Source: Taishania pollutisoli (lineage in GTDB: Bacteria; Bacteroidota; Bacteroidia; Flavobacteriales_D; Crocinitomicaceae). Taken from it: DNA of 64,000 nucleotides. The notes beneath the pieces were generated by a model that was not told the origin of the DNA, did not search any database, and saw only the letters and a program-made list of their open reading frames with translations. Shown here piece by piece: positions 33,162 to 44,300 of the stretch; the first letter of the stretch is position 1; the number at the start of each line of letters is the position of its first letter. The position numbers were made by a program, and so were the translations under genes. Location of the stretch: NCBI RefSeq assembly GCF_014518315.1, contig NZ_JACVEL010000002.1:1-64000 (forward strand), given 5' to 3'.

Positions 33162-35291
33162 ATGAAAAGCAGACTTTTGTTATTTTTATTATTTATTACT
33201 GGGAATATTCTTTCCGGATATTTATTTGCACAACCTACCGGATGGCAAGATAAGGTGAAATGGTTTTTCGCTGTAGAGAAAATTAATGAATCGGAGGCGT
33301 ATATTGTCGCCAATGCAAAATTAATTGATGGCTGGCATGTTTTCTCTGTTAATCACGACCCTGCAAAAGCAGATTTTACTGGATATCCTACAACATTCAA
33401 GTTCCAACCAAATAAAAATTACAGGTTGATTGGTAAACTTACAGACGGTAAAAAACCGATGACTCATAATGATGATTTAGGAACGTCTTTGTACTTTGAA
33501 AAAATAGGTGTCTTCAAGCAAAAAATAGAGGTTTTGTCTGGAAACAAATTTGACGTTGAATTTGATTATTCTTTTCAAATCTGTGATGAGTTGGGATGTC
33601 TTTTCCCTCCGGACCAGGAAGGAAAGGTCTCTGTTAGTGGATTTATTCCGAAAAATAAGGACATAGTAGATGAAGTGCAGGAGAATACGGGAGTTTCCGG
33701 TGATACCAATAAGGGGGCTGTTGTAGATAATATTCATGAAAATCGGGGACAGGTAAAACAAGTAGACAGTCCGAGAGCTGATGGTCAGGAAAGTAAAGAA
33801 GTTAGAAGTTTGTGGTCTGTTTTTATAGAAGGTTTTGTATGGGGATTTATTGCCTTGTTTACCCCTTGTGTTTTTCCAATGATTCCAATGACTGTATCAT
33901 TTTTTACCAGCTCTACGAAATCAAGGAAAAAAGGAATTTTCGATGCTTTGTTTTATGGATTTAGTATCGTCGCAATTTATGTTTCAGTGGGGTTATTAAT
34001 CACCTTATTAACAAATAATGCTGCGGCAATCTATGAAATTTCAACAAGCGCAACGTTAAATCTGATCTTTTTTGCAATATTTATGCTGTTTGCGTTTTCT
34101 TTTTTGGGTGCTTTTGAAATCAGAATGCCATCTAAATGGGTAAATTCAGCGGATAAAAAAGCTGATAAGGGAGGATTGGTTGGCATCTTTTTTATGGCAT
34201 TCACTCTTGTTCTTGTCTCTTTTTCGTGTACGGGGCCAATTATCGGAACATCATTGGTAAATGCGTTAACTTCTGGTTCTGTGATTGCCCCTGCAGTTAT
34301 TATGTTTGGTTTTTCACTAGCATTAGCCTTGCCATTTATGTTATTTGCATTTTTCCCCGGAATGGTGAGTTCTTTACCTCAGTCGGGAGGGTGGTTGAAT
34401 AGCGTAAAAGTGGTTTTGGGATTGTTGGAAATTGCTTTAGCAATGAAATTCTTAAGCATGGTAGACTTGGCTTATCATTGGAATATCCTGACACGTGAAA
34501 TATTTGTTGCTATCTGGTTTGTTATTTTTGCTGTTATTGGATTTTATCTACTGGGGAAAATCCGTTTTTCACATGATTCTCAAGTGGAAAAATTATCGGT
34601 TACACGATTTATGTTTGCATTTACATCATTAGTGTTTTCAGTTTATTTATTGACTGGTATGTGGGGGGCACCTTTATTTATGATCGATGGAGTGGCGCCA
34701 CCCAGAACGCACTCAGAAGATAATTTCCGGTGGGCAAAAGGGCCAAGTGTGAATGAGATTGCTATGGAAATAGCTTCAATAGATAAAGAACAACACGATT
34801 TATTTAAAGAATACAAAAAATATATGCACGAGGTTGGTGACGGGTCTATTTTAGTGTTTCATGATATGGATATTGCACAGGAGTATGCAAAAAAGATGAA
34901 TAAACCACTATTAGTGGACTTCACAGGGCATTCTTGTGCTAACTGCAGGAAAACGGAATCTAAAGTATGGACAAATGATAAAATTCGTCCGATATTGAAA
35001 GATGAACTGGTTATTGTTTCTTTATACTGTGATGATAGAACACCTCTTCCTGATTCTGAAGTGCGTTTTTCAGAGATTCTCCAAGGAAAAATTAAGAATG
35101 TAGGGAATAAATGGTCGGAATATCAAATCAAGAGGTATAATCAAATATCACAACCTTTATATGTCATTCAAGATTTGGAAGGGAATGATTTGACGGAAGC
35201 AATTGGATATACACCCAATATTGATGAGTACCGGAAATTCCTGGAAAAAGGACTTTCTAAATTTAATAAACAGCAGTCATCAAATGAGTAA
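33162..35291 (+). CDS. dsbD: Thiol:disulfide interchange protein DsbD
   Basis: 709 residues. A signal peptide and N-terminal alpha-like domain (to about 165, with ICDELGC) are followed by a variable linker, an eight-helix membrane domain (about 215-510) with Cys in TPCVFPMIPMT and in SFSCTGPIIGT, and a thioredoxin-like C-domain with CANC in DFTGHSCANCRKTES (about residue 590). It moves reducing equivalents from cytosolic thioredoxin across the inner membrane. The order alpha, membrane, gamma is complete. The next gene overlaps its end by 8 bases. Confidence 0.92.
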   Translation: MKSRLLLFLLFITGNILSGYLFAQPTGWQDKVKWFFAVEKINESEAYIVANAKLIDGWHVFSVNHDPAKADFTGYPTTFKFQPNKNYRLIGKLTDGKKPMTHNDDLGTSLYFEKIGVFKQKIEVLSGNKFDVEFDYSFQICDELGCLFPPDQEGKVSVSGFIPKNKDIVDEVQENTGVSGDTNKGAVVDNIHENRGQVKQVDSPRADGQESKEVRSLWSVFIEGFVWGFIALFTPCVFPMIPMTVSFFTSSTKSRKKGIFDALFYGFSIVAIYVSVGLLITLLTNNAAAIYEISTSATLNLIFFAIFMLFAFSFLGAFEIRMPSKWVNSADKKADKGGLVGIFFMAFTLVLVSFSCTGPIIGTSLVNALTSGSVIAPAVIMFGFSLALALPFMLFAFFPGMVSSLPQSGGWLNSVKVVLGLLEIALAMKFLSMVDLAYHWNILTREIFVAIWFVIFAVIGFYLLGKIRFSHDSQVEKLSVTRFMFAFTSLVFSVYLLTGMWGAPLFMIDGVAPPRTHSEDNFRWAKGPSVNEIAMEIASIDKEQHDLFKEYKKYMHEVGDGSILVFHDMDIAQEYAKKMNKPLLVDFTGHSCANCRKTESKVWTNDKIRPILKDELVIVSLYCDDRTPLPDSEVRFSEILQGKIKNVGNKWSEYQIKRYNQISQPLYVIQDLEGNDLTEAIGYTPNIDEYRKFLEKGLSKFNKQQSSNE

Positions 35292-35502
35292 CGATCCGCT
35301 ACACGGCATTCCGCTTCAGCGAATAGTGAAAGAGCTGGAGGATAAATTCGGATGGGAACATCTGGGATACCTTATTCCGATCAATTGTTTTACAAAGAAC
35401 CCGAGTTTGAACAGTAGCTTGAAATTCCTGCGGAAAACAGAATGGGCGCGTAAGAAAGTCGAAGCACTGTACATCGAACGCATTGTTAACGCGCAGAAGT
35501 AA
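35284..35502 (+). CDS. VF530-family small DNA-binding protein
   Basis: 72 residues from ATG 35284, which overlaps the dsbD stop. The sequence DPLHGIPLQRIVKELEDKFG, then the LGYLIPINCF and FLRKTEWARKKVEALY segments, matches the VF530 (DUF2132) family whose solved structure resembles a DNA-binding fold. An upstream in-frame Met would need 27 more codons inside dsbD and is disfavoured. Probably translated by coupling to dsbD; a functional link is not evident. Confidence 0.85.
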   Translation: MSNDPLHGIPLQRIVKELEDKFGWEHLGYLIPINCFTKNPSLNSSLKFLRKTEWARKKVEALYIERIVNAQK

Positions 35503-35550
35503 TAAACTGCCCGGAAATTATGCAGGCGTATTTTTCGAAAATAAAATGAA

Positions 35551-36168
35551 TCAGTAACTGACAGTTACCAGCTTGGCTTTGATTTCCTGCTCAAGTGTAT
35601 TGAAGTCGAGATCTGCACGGTGATCATTTCTGAAGACAAAACTTGCGTCCTTTTTATACGGATGCAGATAACTCTCATAACACGGTAATACATGATTGTC
35701 CCACTGGTAAATGATAGCTTCGCGCGTGTATCCCCTTGTTTCCTGATCGCGATACAGGCGTCTGTCCAACTGAACAACCGGGTCAACATCTACAAAAATG
35801 GAATAATCCAGCAATTCGCGAACTCCTTCGTAGTGGAATAAAAACAATCCTTCAACAATGATCAATTCCGATGAATTCAGTGTGATCAACACATTTTTAT
35901 CCGGAGGTGAATTGAAGTGGTATTCCTTTACCTCAATCGGATCTCCTTTTGCAAGTGTTCGAAGGTCTTCTGTCAGACGCTGTTCATCCAATGCCGTAGG
36001 TAAATCGAAATTAACAATTCCGTTGTGGTCATTCTGCTGTTTCTCAATCGGCAGGTAATAATTATCCATCGAGAAAACACTTGGGTTTTTATCTGAAAAT
36101 GCAGCTGCCAACCGTTTTAATAAGGTTGTTTTTCCAGATCCGCTGCCACCACAAATTCCTACAATCAT
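35551..36168 (-). CDS. udk: Uridine kinase
   Basis: 205 residues with P-loop GGSGSGKTTLLKRL at the N-terminus, the FSMDNYYLP and FDLPTALDEQ substrate-binding segments, VEGLFLF, and RRLYRDQETRGYT with the lid Arg residues. It phosphorylates uridine and cytidine in pyrimidine salvage. Its start overlaps the end of the upstream exported protein gene by 4 bases, so the two are co-transcribed on the minus strand. Confidence 0.93.
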   Translation of the reverse strand: MIVGICGGSGSGKTTLLKRLAAAFSDKNPSVFSMDNYYLPIEKQQNDHNGIVNFDLPTALDEQRLTEDLRTLAKGDPIEVKEYHFNSPPDKNVLITLNSSELIIVEGLFLFHYEGVRELLDYSIFVDVDPVVQLDRRLYRDQETRGYTREAIIYQWDNHVLPCYESYLHPYKKDASFVFRNDHRADLDFNTLEQEIKAKLVTVSY

Positions 36169-37388
36169 TTTTTTATAAATTCAAATTCCATATCTGTTGC
36201 CGTTTTCAGTTGACTTTTGTCAAAAAACAGATTTCCGGATGGCAAAGTTACGGCAAAGAATTCTTTTTTATCAGAAATTATTGAACGACTTGGGTTATAA
36301 ATCACAGATTCGGTGAAGTTATTAACAATCGGGGTACTTCCGTCTAAAAACAACGCCAGCGTTTGATTTCCGTTATCTCCTGATAATTTGAAAGTTAATG
36401 CCTCGTTCAACGGGTAAATTCCAATCGTTAATCCCTTTTTAGGGGCACTGCTGCTGATGGTGTAATTGTTAATTTTTTTCCAGTCGTCACCATCCAGTTG
36501 ATGCAGTTCCAGTACTTGCTTCCCGTCGGCTGTGTTCAGCGTTGTAAAGTAAAACTTCCCGTTGTGAAAGGATAAGAGCCCGTTTTGCTGATCTTTTTCC
36601 GTTCCCAGGTAATGAGCACCATTGGTACCAAAGCCGGTGGTGGAAAATACCGTATGATTGCTGGCCTTATTTTTCAAAAAGACCCTTCTTTGTTCCTGTC
36701 CTTTTGAATTAAATATAACCGCATTCCATCCTTTTCCCGATTTGCTCCCGGAAGAATAGTCAGCAAAACAGATTTCATCACCGGAAAAACCAACGTACTG
36801 AAAATGATTACTTCTTCCCGCCTTTATTTCCTCTTCCTTGATCTTTCCCAATTCCACAGCGTATACCAGCATGTTGTGATGTGTAATGAATGTGGCAATC
36901 TCCGTATACACTTTTTCTTTCTTGTCAAAATGGCGAAAATGATGCACCAATGCTTTGTCTGTAACAATCACATTTTTCAATTCCAGTTCAAAAGCATCGT
37001 ATCCCAGTGTCTTGATAACAGAAGTAAGGGTTACGCTTGTGTTTTTTACGTTTCCGGCTGAGTTGAGCTGGTCGAAATAAATTTTTCCGCTCTCCGGGTT
37101 AAGATTTCTCAGGAAGTAGACATAGCGGGCATTTTCACTGGAGATGTAATAATATGGTAGTTTCTGCGGTGCAAAACGTTGCTCCCAGATACTTTTATCC
37201 TGCTCTCCGACCAATGTCAGGTAGATTTGATTGCTGTTCCCGCTCGGATCTTTGCTCAGAAGCAATGCTCCCATCCCTTTCCATTCAATGATGTCATAAA
37301 AAGGCTGTGTTGTTTTTACAATGGTGAATTTTTGCGCCGAAGCGATTGCCGTACAAAAAACAGCAAGTAAAAAAAGTACTTTCTTCAT
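36165..37388 (-). CDS. Exported protein of unknown function, possible beta-propeller
   Basis: 407 residues with a signal peptide (VLFLLAVFCTAIASAQ). The rest is rich in beta strands with repeated aromatic/Gly turns (YVGFSGDEICFADYSSGSKS, FHNGKFYFTTLNTADGK) spaced like propeller blades, but no named family is recognised. No C-terminal T9SS domain or lipobox is present, so it is expected to be periplasmic. Coupled to udk, with no obvious shared function. Confidence 0.6.
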   Translation of the reverse strand: MKKVLFLLAVFCTAIASAQKFTIVKTTQPFYDIIEWKGMGALLLSKDPSGNSNQIYLTLVGEQDKSIWEQRFAPQKLPYYYISSENARYVYFLRNLNPESGKIYFDQLNSAGNVKNTSVTLTSVIKTLGYDAFELELKNVIVTDKALVHHFRHFDKKEKVYTEIATFITHHNMLVYAVELGKIKEEEIKAGRSNHFQYVGFSGDEICFADYSSGSKSGKGWNAVIFNSKGQEQRRVFLKNKASNHTVFSTTGFGTNGAHYLGTEKDQQNGLLSFHNGKFYFTTLNTADGKQVLELHQLDGDDWKKINNYTISSSAPKKGLTIGIYPLNEALTFKLSGDNGNQTLALFLDGSTPIVNNFTESVIYNPSRSIISDKKEFFAVTLPSGNLFFDKSQLKTATDMEFEFIKK

Positions 37389-37560
37389 TTGATATTGGTT
37401 TGGATGCCTGATTTGTGTTCAATCCGTTCACTCAAGAAAAGGTACCGTTCACGAGAAAATAACAAGTAAATACATTTTTATTTCTTACTTTAGCTTATTC
37501 TCAAAGTTCACCAAATTGAACGATAACAAACATAAGCATTAAATTAAAAATAGAAAAGTG

Positions 37561-38196
37561 ATGAAATCTACATTTTTAACAATTTTATTAGCAGTGGCGG
37601 GCGCATTTGCGTTCGGACAGCATGCGACATTAAAAATTTCTGATACAGCACCACTGACCGACCGGAAAATGGAAGCAACAGACGGAAAGCAATTGTCGTT
37701 AAACGATGTAAAAGGGGAGAACGGAACACTGGTTATCTTCTCCTGTAATACCTGTCCCTTTGTTGTTGGAATGAAAGACGGAGGATTTCCCGGATGGGAA
37801 AAAGATTACAATGCATTACACAAATTGGCAGCGGAAAAAGGATTCGGGGTCATCCTGGTTAACTCTAATGAGGCAAAACGCAGTGGGGAAGAAAGTGAAG
37901 ACACAATGGGAGCCATGAAAGAGAGAGCAAAGGCGAACGGCTATACGATTCCGTATGTAGTGGATAAAGAGTCAACATTGGCAGACGCATTCGGTGCAAA
38001 GACAACTCCACATGTTTTCTTGTTCGACAAGGAGATGAAATTGATTTATACAGGTTCCATCGACAATACATGGGACCCGAAAAGAAAAGAAGATATTCCG
38101 TATTTGATCAATGCGTTGAGTCAGTTTGACAGTAAAATTAAAGTGGCAGAATCTGAACCGCGCGGATGCAGTATTAAACGGGTTGCTAAAAGCTAA
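37561..38196 (+). CDS. Thioredoxin-like/AhpC-TSA redox protein
   Basis: 211 residues with a signal peptide (TILLAVAGAFAFGQ), from ATG 37561 (a GTG lies one codon earlier). A thioredoxin fold follows with the redox motif FSCNTCPFVVG, VILVNSNEA, and the cis-Pro segment AKTTPHVFLFD. Families with this CxTCP pattern are often called peroxiredoxin-like. It should act in the periplasm as a thiol oxidoreductase and could be a client of the DsbD encoded 2.3 kb away, which is an inference. It precedes a protease gene by 4 bases. Confidence 0.85.
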   Translation: MKSTFLTILLAVAGAFAFGQHATLKISDTAPLTDRKMEATDGKQLSLNDVKGENGTLVIFSCNTCPFVVGMKDGGFPGWEKDYNALHKLAAEKGFGVILVNSNEAKRSGEESEDTMGAMKERAKANGYTIPYVVDKESTLADAFGAKTTPHVFLFDKEMKLIYTGSIDNTWDPKRKEDIPYLINALSQFDSKIKVAESEPRGCSIKRVAKS

Positions 38197-38200
38197 GAAA

Positions 38201-40474
38201 ATGAAACAGATTGTCGGGTGTGTTGCATTGGCCGTTTTTCCCTGGTTGACGTTTTCTCAGTTGCAGGGAGACGGGGGAATAACCGGAATTGAAAAAAATC
38301 AGTTAATACATACCGGTTTTCAGGAAATCGCGTTTCCGAAGCCGGATTTAAAAAAACTGCGTGCCGAAGATGCGTTGAACGATGTGAAAGGAGAGGGACC
38401 ATGGCGATTCGGCTTCAACCATGATACCGCATTGTCTCCGGAAAATTCAGGAACGTGGGTGTCCCTTCTGGACGGAGGGAAATTATGGCTTTTGGGAATC
38501 CATTGTCCCGACGCGCAAACGATCAATCTGACTTTTGAACAGACAACAATTCCGAAAGGAAATGAATTGTTTGTATACAACCCCGATAAATCATTTATCC
38601 TGGGGAAATTCACCGAAAAACACCTGTATGAAGGTCAATTGGGAACGGAACTGATTCCGGGATCAGCAGTTGTCGTTGAATATTATGTAGCTCCTGAAAA
38701 TGTACAAAATCCAGGTGATCTGACCATTGCCACTGTAACACACGGATACCGCGTTGCAGAAGAATTTCAGCAGAAAGCATTCGGTCAGGCAGGAGCGTGT
38801 CACATGAACGTTAATTGCCCGGACGGAGCGGAATTTGCACATCAGAAACGAAGTGTTGTCATGCTCGTTTCCGGTTCCAACGGTTTTTGTTCAGGAGCAT
38901 TGATTAATAACACGCAATACGACGGGAAACCATATGTGCTTACTGCGAATCACTGCTACAGCAATCCGGCAACATGGGTATTTCGCTTCAATTGGGAATC
39001 TCCCGACTGTACCAACTCGGCGACATCTCCTTCTTTTTCTTCGTTGTCAGGTGCTGTGCTGAGAGCGAGAAGAACTGCTTCTGATTTTTGCCTGGTAGAA
39101 ATAACCGGGGGATTGGAATCGGGGACGGTTCCGGCTGCTTACAATGCTTATTTTTCCGGATGGGATCGCACAGGTGTGAATCCGGACCATACCTTTGGGA
39201 TTCATCATCCGCGGGGAGACATTAAGAAAATTTCCTTTGATGATCACGCTTCCATCCCGACACAAAGTGTGATCGGCGGGGTAACAAGTGACGTCAACGG
39301 AGTGTGGCAGGTGCAATGGGACAGAAATACGAGTACAGAGCCCGTTTCTTCCGGTTCCGCGTTATTTGATCAGCACAAACGGATAATTGGACAGTTGTGG
39401 GGAGGAGGTGCTTCTTGCAGCAACCTGACCGGAAGGGATTTTTACGGACGGGTAGCCGTTTCCTGGAACCCGGCAGGTAGCAATGCGACGAATCAACTGG
39501 AATCCTGGCTGGATCCGTCCGGTACAGGTGCGCTTATTGTAGATGGATACCAACCGGGAGTTCTTGCTTCCAATGACGGAGCACTCATCATGGTGAAAGA
39601 AATAAAAGGAACGATTTGTAGTCCTTCTGCAACACCCAAATTCACATTGGTCAACCTGGGACAGCTGCCATTGACAACAGCAACCATCAATTATGGTATT
39701 GACGGCGTGGAAAACCTGACATTTAACTGGTCTGGAAATTTGGGATTTCTGCAATCGGAGGAAGTAACTTTGCCTGTGCTGATAGCATCCGGAGGAAGCC
39801 ACACATTCTCCGCTACGATTGCAAGTGTGAACGGAGGCGTGGACGATCAGTCGGATAACAACCTGATTACCGCTGAATTTTTTGTCATGGAATCCCCGGA
39901 AACGATTGATCTGAACATTGATTTGGATTGTTACGCAAGCGAGACGAGTTGGAAACTCATCAATTCGGATGATGTGGTTATTTATGAAAGCCCGGCGTAT
40001 GTGAATGCGGATGACGGAATGCACAACTATGAATTTTGCCTTTCGGAAGATTGTTATACATTCAAGGTATACGATTCATACGGCGATGGAATGATCGGGT
40101 GCCCGAGTGGTAACGGAAGCTTTCAAATCGTAAACGCTTCTAATGATGTACTGAAAGAAATGACAACAGCGCAGGCGAATTTCGGTTCTTCCTATTCCGT
40201 GCAGATTTGTTTGGGTACAGCATCGGTTGAGCAACTGGAAAATGTGTTCGATGTATATCCGAATCCTTCAACAGGAATGATCCGATGGAACACGGATGTA
40301 ATCCGGTCCGTAACAGTGATTGATGTAAATGGAAAACAATTGTTGAAGAAACAACTTGACGCAGCGACACGTGAATTGTCTCTTGAAGCAGTAGACAACG
40401 GAATTTACCTGGTGACATTCGAACTGATAAATGGTAAGACGATCCAGCAACGGATCATTCTTCTGAAAGAATAA
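38201..40474 (+). CDS. Secreted trypsin-like serine protease with T9SS sorting domain
   Basis: 757 residues from ATG 38201, which gives the signal peptide VALAVFPWLTFSQ. A propeptide-like region precedes the chymotrypsin-fold domain with His in VLTANHCYS (about residue 250), Asp in RTASDFCLVEI (about 292) and Ser in EPVSSGSALFDQ (about 384), an arrangement seen in lysyl-endopeptidase-like proteases. A C-terminal adhesion-like beta region follows (YGDGMIGCPSGNGSF). The end is a T9SS type-A domain (FDVYPNPSTGMI, IDVNGKQLLKK). Cleavage specificity is an inference. Confidence 0.9.
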   Translation: MKQIVGCVALAVFPWLTFSQLQGDGGITGIEKNQLIHTGFQEIAFPKPDLKKLRAEDALNDVKGEGPWRFGFNHDTALSPENSGTWVSLLDGGKLWLLGIHCPDAQTINLTFEQTTIPKGNELFVYNPDKSFILGKFTEKHLYEGQLGTELIPGSAVVVEYYVAPENVQNPGDLTIATVTHGYRVAEEFQQKAFGQAGACHMNVNCPDGAEFAHQKRSVVMLVSGSNGFCSGALINNTQYDGKPYVLTANHCYSNPATWVFRFNWESPDCTNSATSPSFSSLSGAVLRARRTASDFCLVEITGGLESGTVPAAYNAYFSGWDRTGVNPDHTFGIHHPRGDIKKISFDDHASIPTQSVIGGVTSDVNGVWQVQWDRNTSTEPVSSGSALFDQHKRIIGQLWGGGASCSNLTGRDFYGRVAVSWNPAGSNATNQLESWLDPSGTGALIVDGYQPGVLASNDGALIMVKEIKGTICSPSATPKFTLVNLGQLPLTTATINYGIDGVENLTFNWSGNLGFLQSEEVTLPVLIASGGSHTFSATIASVNGGVDDQSDNNLITAEFFVMESPETIDLNIDLDCYASETSWKLINSDDVVIYESPAYVNADDGMHNYEFCLSEDCYTFKVYDSYGDGMIGCPSGNGSFQIVNASNDVLKEMTTAQANFGSSYSVQICLGTASVEQLENVFDVYPNPSTGMIRWNTDVIRSVTVIDVNGKQLLKKQLDAATRELSLEAVDNGIYLVTFELINGKTIQQRIILLKE

Positions 40475-40475
40475 A

Positions 40476-41156
40476 TTATTTGTAATATGTATAGGAGCGT
40501 TTAATCGTGTAGATGCGCTCCCCGTTTTCATCAACAAATTCACCGAACGTAAAATTTCCAAAATTATCTTCCTGATTATTTTTGTAATAAGCCGTTGCTG
40601 TTCGCTTGGTGATCAGATCAATTGTTATACTGGAGTCCAATATTCCCTGGTTCGTATAGAAATTCTCTTTTTTTGTTTCAAACTTGCTGTCAGCGTAGTG
40701 CCCGGTTGTGTATGATCGTACCGGGAGTTCGTTGTTGTAGTAGATTGTCCGGTTCACTTCCACATCCCGTTCTTCTATTTTAAACGTATAGCGGATCTCA
40801 TCATCCGAAACTTTTTCAAGTTGGAATACTTCGTATATTTTTTCCGAGCCCGGTGCCGTTTTGTAATAATTTCTTCTTCCGTTTTCTGCCTGTTTAACAT
40901 GCGTAATGTACTCCAGGTCGAAGGTCCCCGATGTGTCGGTAGATCTAAAATGCTCTGCTTTTGTTAATTCTCCCTGTTTATTGAAATAATAGACATTTTT
41001 AGATAGTTGGTCAGGATAGACGGACATTTCTTCAATTTCCGTGATCGTCTCAACAGGACCTTTTACTTCATAAAACAAACAATCCAAACTTCTGTTTTCC
41101 TGTTTACATGAAACAAAGACCAATGTGATGAGGAAAAGAAAAACAACGATTTTCAT
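40476..41156 (-). CDS. Predicted lipoprotein of unknown function
   Basis: 226 residues from ATG 41156, selected because it yields a lipoprotein signal (VVFLFLITLVFVSC) that upstream Met codons would bury. The mature part has repeated YFNKQGELTKAEHF and NRTIYYNNELPVRSY units, resembling the strand repeats of MORN-like or DUF4595-type proteins. The stop is one base from the convergent protease stop. No function can be assigned. Confidence 0.65.
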   Translation of the reverse strand: MKIVVFLFLITLVFVSCKQENRSLDCLFYEVKGPVETITEIEEMSVYPDQLSKNVYYFNKQGELTKAEHFRSTDTSGTFDLEYITHVKQAENGRRNYYKTAPGSEKIYEVFQLEKVSDDEIRYTFKIEERDVEVNRTIYYNNELPVRSYTTGHYADSKFETKKENFYTNQGILDSSITIDLITKRTATAYYKNNQEDNFGNFTFGEFVDENGERIYTIKRSYTYYK

Positions 41157-41360
41157 AAAAAATAAATGAATGGTAAATATACTTTTTTGAATTGATTCCA
41201 GATAATAATTTCCCACTCTCCAAAACAAATATCCCCACTTGATCATTCAAAACTCTCCTCCACTTTATCAACTATTTTACCACTTTATCAACTTTTCATA
41301 GATCGTTCTATAAATTCCTTAACTTCGGCCCGTAGAATTGAAAACAGTTGTAGTAATAGC

Positions 41361-44300
41361 ATGATTGGTCGTTTTTTTGAATCGCTTACCCGCTTTTTCC
41401 TGCGCAGTAAACTCCTTTTTTGGATCGTGTTTACTGCTATTGTTACCGTATTGGTGATCGGGGTTTCGCGTTTAAAGGTTGAGAAGGACATTTACTCTAT
41501 CTTCCCGAAAGGAAAAGAATTCCAGGAATTCAGCAAGGTAATCCAGGAAAACAACCTCAATAAACAACTTGTATTTTCATTCAAAGCTTCCGACAATGAA
41601 GAGGACAATTTTGACCGGTTGGATGCGCTTTCTGCCCAGTTAGAAAAACAGTTCGAAAAAGAAATCGGTAATATCCAGGTGTACCGGATGGTCGATCAGG
41701 CTATGATGGTGGAATACCTTCAGAGTGCATCCATTGCTTACCTCACTGATACAGATTACAAGGAGATTGCCGGGAAACTGAATCCCGAAGCTATAAAAAA
41801 GCAATTGGAGACCGTGAAAGAACGCCTGACCGGAGCCAATTCCGTATTTATTGGAAGCTATTTTGCAAAAGACCCGCTCAACGCGTTGGGCAATAAAATG
41901 GCACAGTTTAATGTCCAGTCTGATTCAAGCGCCTATACCGTTGAAAACGGAGTGGTATACAGCTACGATAAATCCCGGGTATTTTTCTTTGCCGACCTGT
42001 TGATTGATTCCAAAGACAACGAACAACTAAAGAAATTTGACGAAAACCTGAAGGAATTCGCCAATCGGCAAACAGCTTCCATTGATTTTGACGTGTTTGG
42101 CGTCTACCAGATTTCCCTGGCAAATGCCGAACAAATTCAGAAAGATACATTCATTACTTCCATCATCAGTGTTTCACTGATTTTATTGTTATTGGTTGTC
42201 TATTACCGGAGTATTGTCGTACCCTTTTTTTTCCTGCTCCCTGCTGGCTTTGGTGTGCTCTCAGGTTTGGGGATGACAGGATTTATCAATCCCGAAATAA
42301 ATGCAATTTCTATTGCAACAGCGAGTGTCTTACTGGGAATTGTGCTGGACTACGCGTTTCACTTCTACACCCATTACAAACATTCGGGTAACCTGCTGGA
42401 AACAGTACGGGAGATCGGAACCCCGATGATTGTCGGTAGTTTTACGACCGTTGCCGCATTTGCCGCATTGTTGTTTACAGAGTCGATCGTGCTGCGGAAT
42501 TTTGGTTTGATCGCACTGTTTACGTTGTTGGGAGCAGCGCTGTTTACCATGACAGCATTGCCGGTCATATTGCACGTAACCGGATTGAAAATCCCGAACA
42601 GGGAGACGAGAAAACAACCGAAAAAGACTTCCCGTCTTGCATTTCGACTCCTCATTCTGGCGGTTGCCGGGTTTACTGCGTTCTGTTTACTGAAAGCACA
42701 GGGACTCAATTTTGACGGAGACCTCAATAACCTTTCTTTTCACCCGAAAGAATTAAAAGACAAAGAACAAACATTCACAGGAATTCACCCGCAATCAGAG
42801 AAGCGGCTGTATATTTTTTCCAATGGGGAAACGTTGGAAGAAGCAAAGACTGTTTCGGAGCAATTGTACGAAGTACTTCAGAAAAATAAAACAAACTACA
42901 CCGTTTCAGAGATTATTTCTCCGTCTCCTTACCTGGTTTCCTTAACGCGGTGGGAGGAGAAAAGCGGGCAGTGGCTCAACTTTTGGAAACAACATCCGGA
43001 TGTAAAACATGAAGTAGCCGATCTTGGTTCGGAACTGGGGTTTTCAGAAACAGCTTTCACACCGTTTTTTAAATCCATTGAGCAACCGGAGGAAATCACA
43101 TCAATCGGGGAAGAACTCATTCAGCAGATGGGGATGACACGACTCATTCATTCGGATGGCACGACTCATTCACTACTCACAAGTATCATTGTGTCAAAAG
43201 CTACCGTTGATGAGCTGAAACAGGAAATCAGGAAGGTGGACGGAGTATACATCATGGATATTTCTGAAATCGCTTCTGGAATGTTGACATCCGTTAAAAG
43301 CGATTTCGATTTCCTGCTCTATTTCTCTTCTTCCGTGGTGTTCCTGTCGCTTTTGTTGGTGTATGGACGCATTGAGTTGGCATTGTTTGCCTTCTTCCCG
43401 ATGATGTTGTCCTGGATCTGGATCATTGGTGTGACGTCTGTATTGGATATTAAATTCAACTTTGTCAACATCATCCTGACCACCTTTATTTTTGGACTGG
43501 GAGACGACTTCAGTATTTTCATTACCGACGGACTGATTCAGAAGTACAAAATCAACAAGGACAGTATTACCTCGTATAAATCGGCAATTATTCTTTCCGG
43601 TCTTACAACAATTATCGGTACCGGAGCGTTGATTTTTGCGCAACATCCTTCCATTCATTCCATTGCAGTTGTCAGTGTGATTGGTATTTCCACCATTCTG
43701 CTGATCACGCTCTATGTGCAACCGGGTGTATTTCATTGGTTTGTAACACGTCGAACAGCGGAAAAACGTGGCCCGATTACCTTTTTTATTTTTGTGTACA
43801 GTTTGATGCTGTTCGCTTATTTCTTTCTCGGAAGTATGTTTCTGACGATCCTGCTGATCTTTTTCGTGCTGCCATTTCCGGTCAAAAAGGTGAAAAAACA
43901 GCAGTTCATGAATTACATGATTTCCAAACTGGCGAAATCAACCCTGTACGCCGGCTTTCAAATTAAAAAAATAGTCCTGAACCCGGAAAAACTGGATTAT
44001 TCCAACCCATCGATCATTGTTGCCAACCACACATCATTCCTGGATATTCTGGCTGTATTGATGCTGCATCCCAAAACAATTATTATGGTCAAAAGCTGGG
44101 TGTATAATTCGCCTGTTTTTGGTCCGTTTATCCGGTATGCAGGATACATTTTTGTAGAAAAAGGAACCGAAACCAATGTCGATGTCATCCGGCAGCAATT
44201 CGACAAAGGTTATTCACTGGTTATTTTCCCGGAAGGAACGCGCAGCAAAGATGGAGAGATTCATCGCTTTCACAAAGGTGCGTTTGTCCTTTCAAAACAA

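Noticed and set aside
43194-43736. 180-codon frame opposite the transporter fusion
   Set aside because: Shadow of the MMPL coding sequence; Gln/Asn/His-rich translation is typical of antisense frames.
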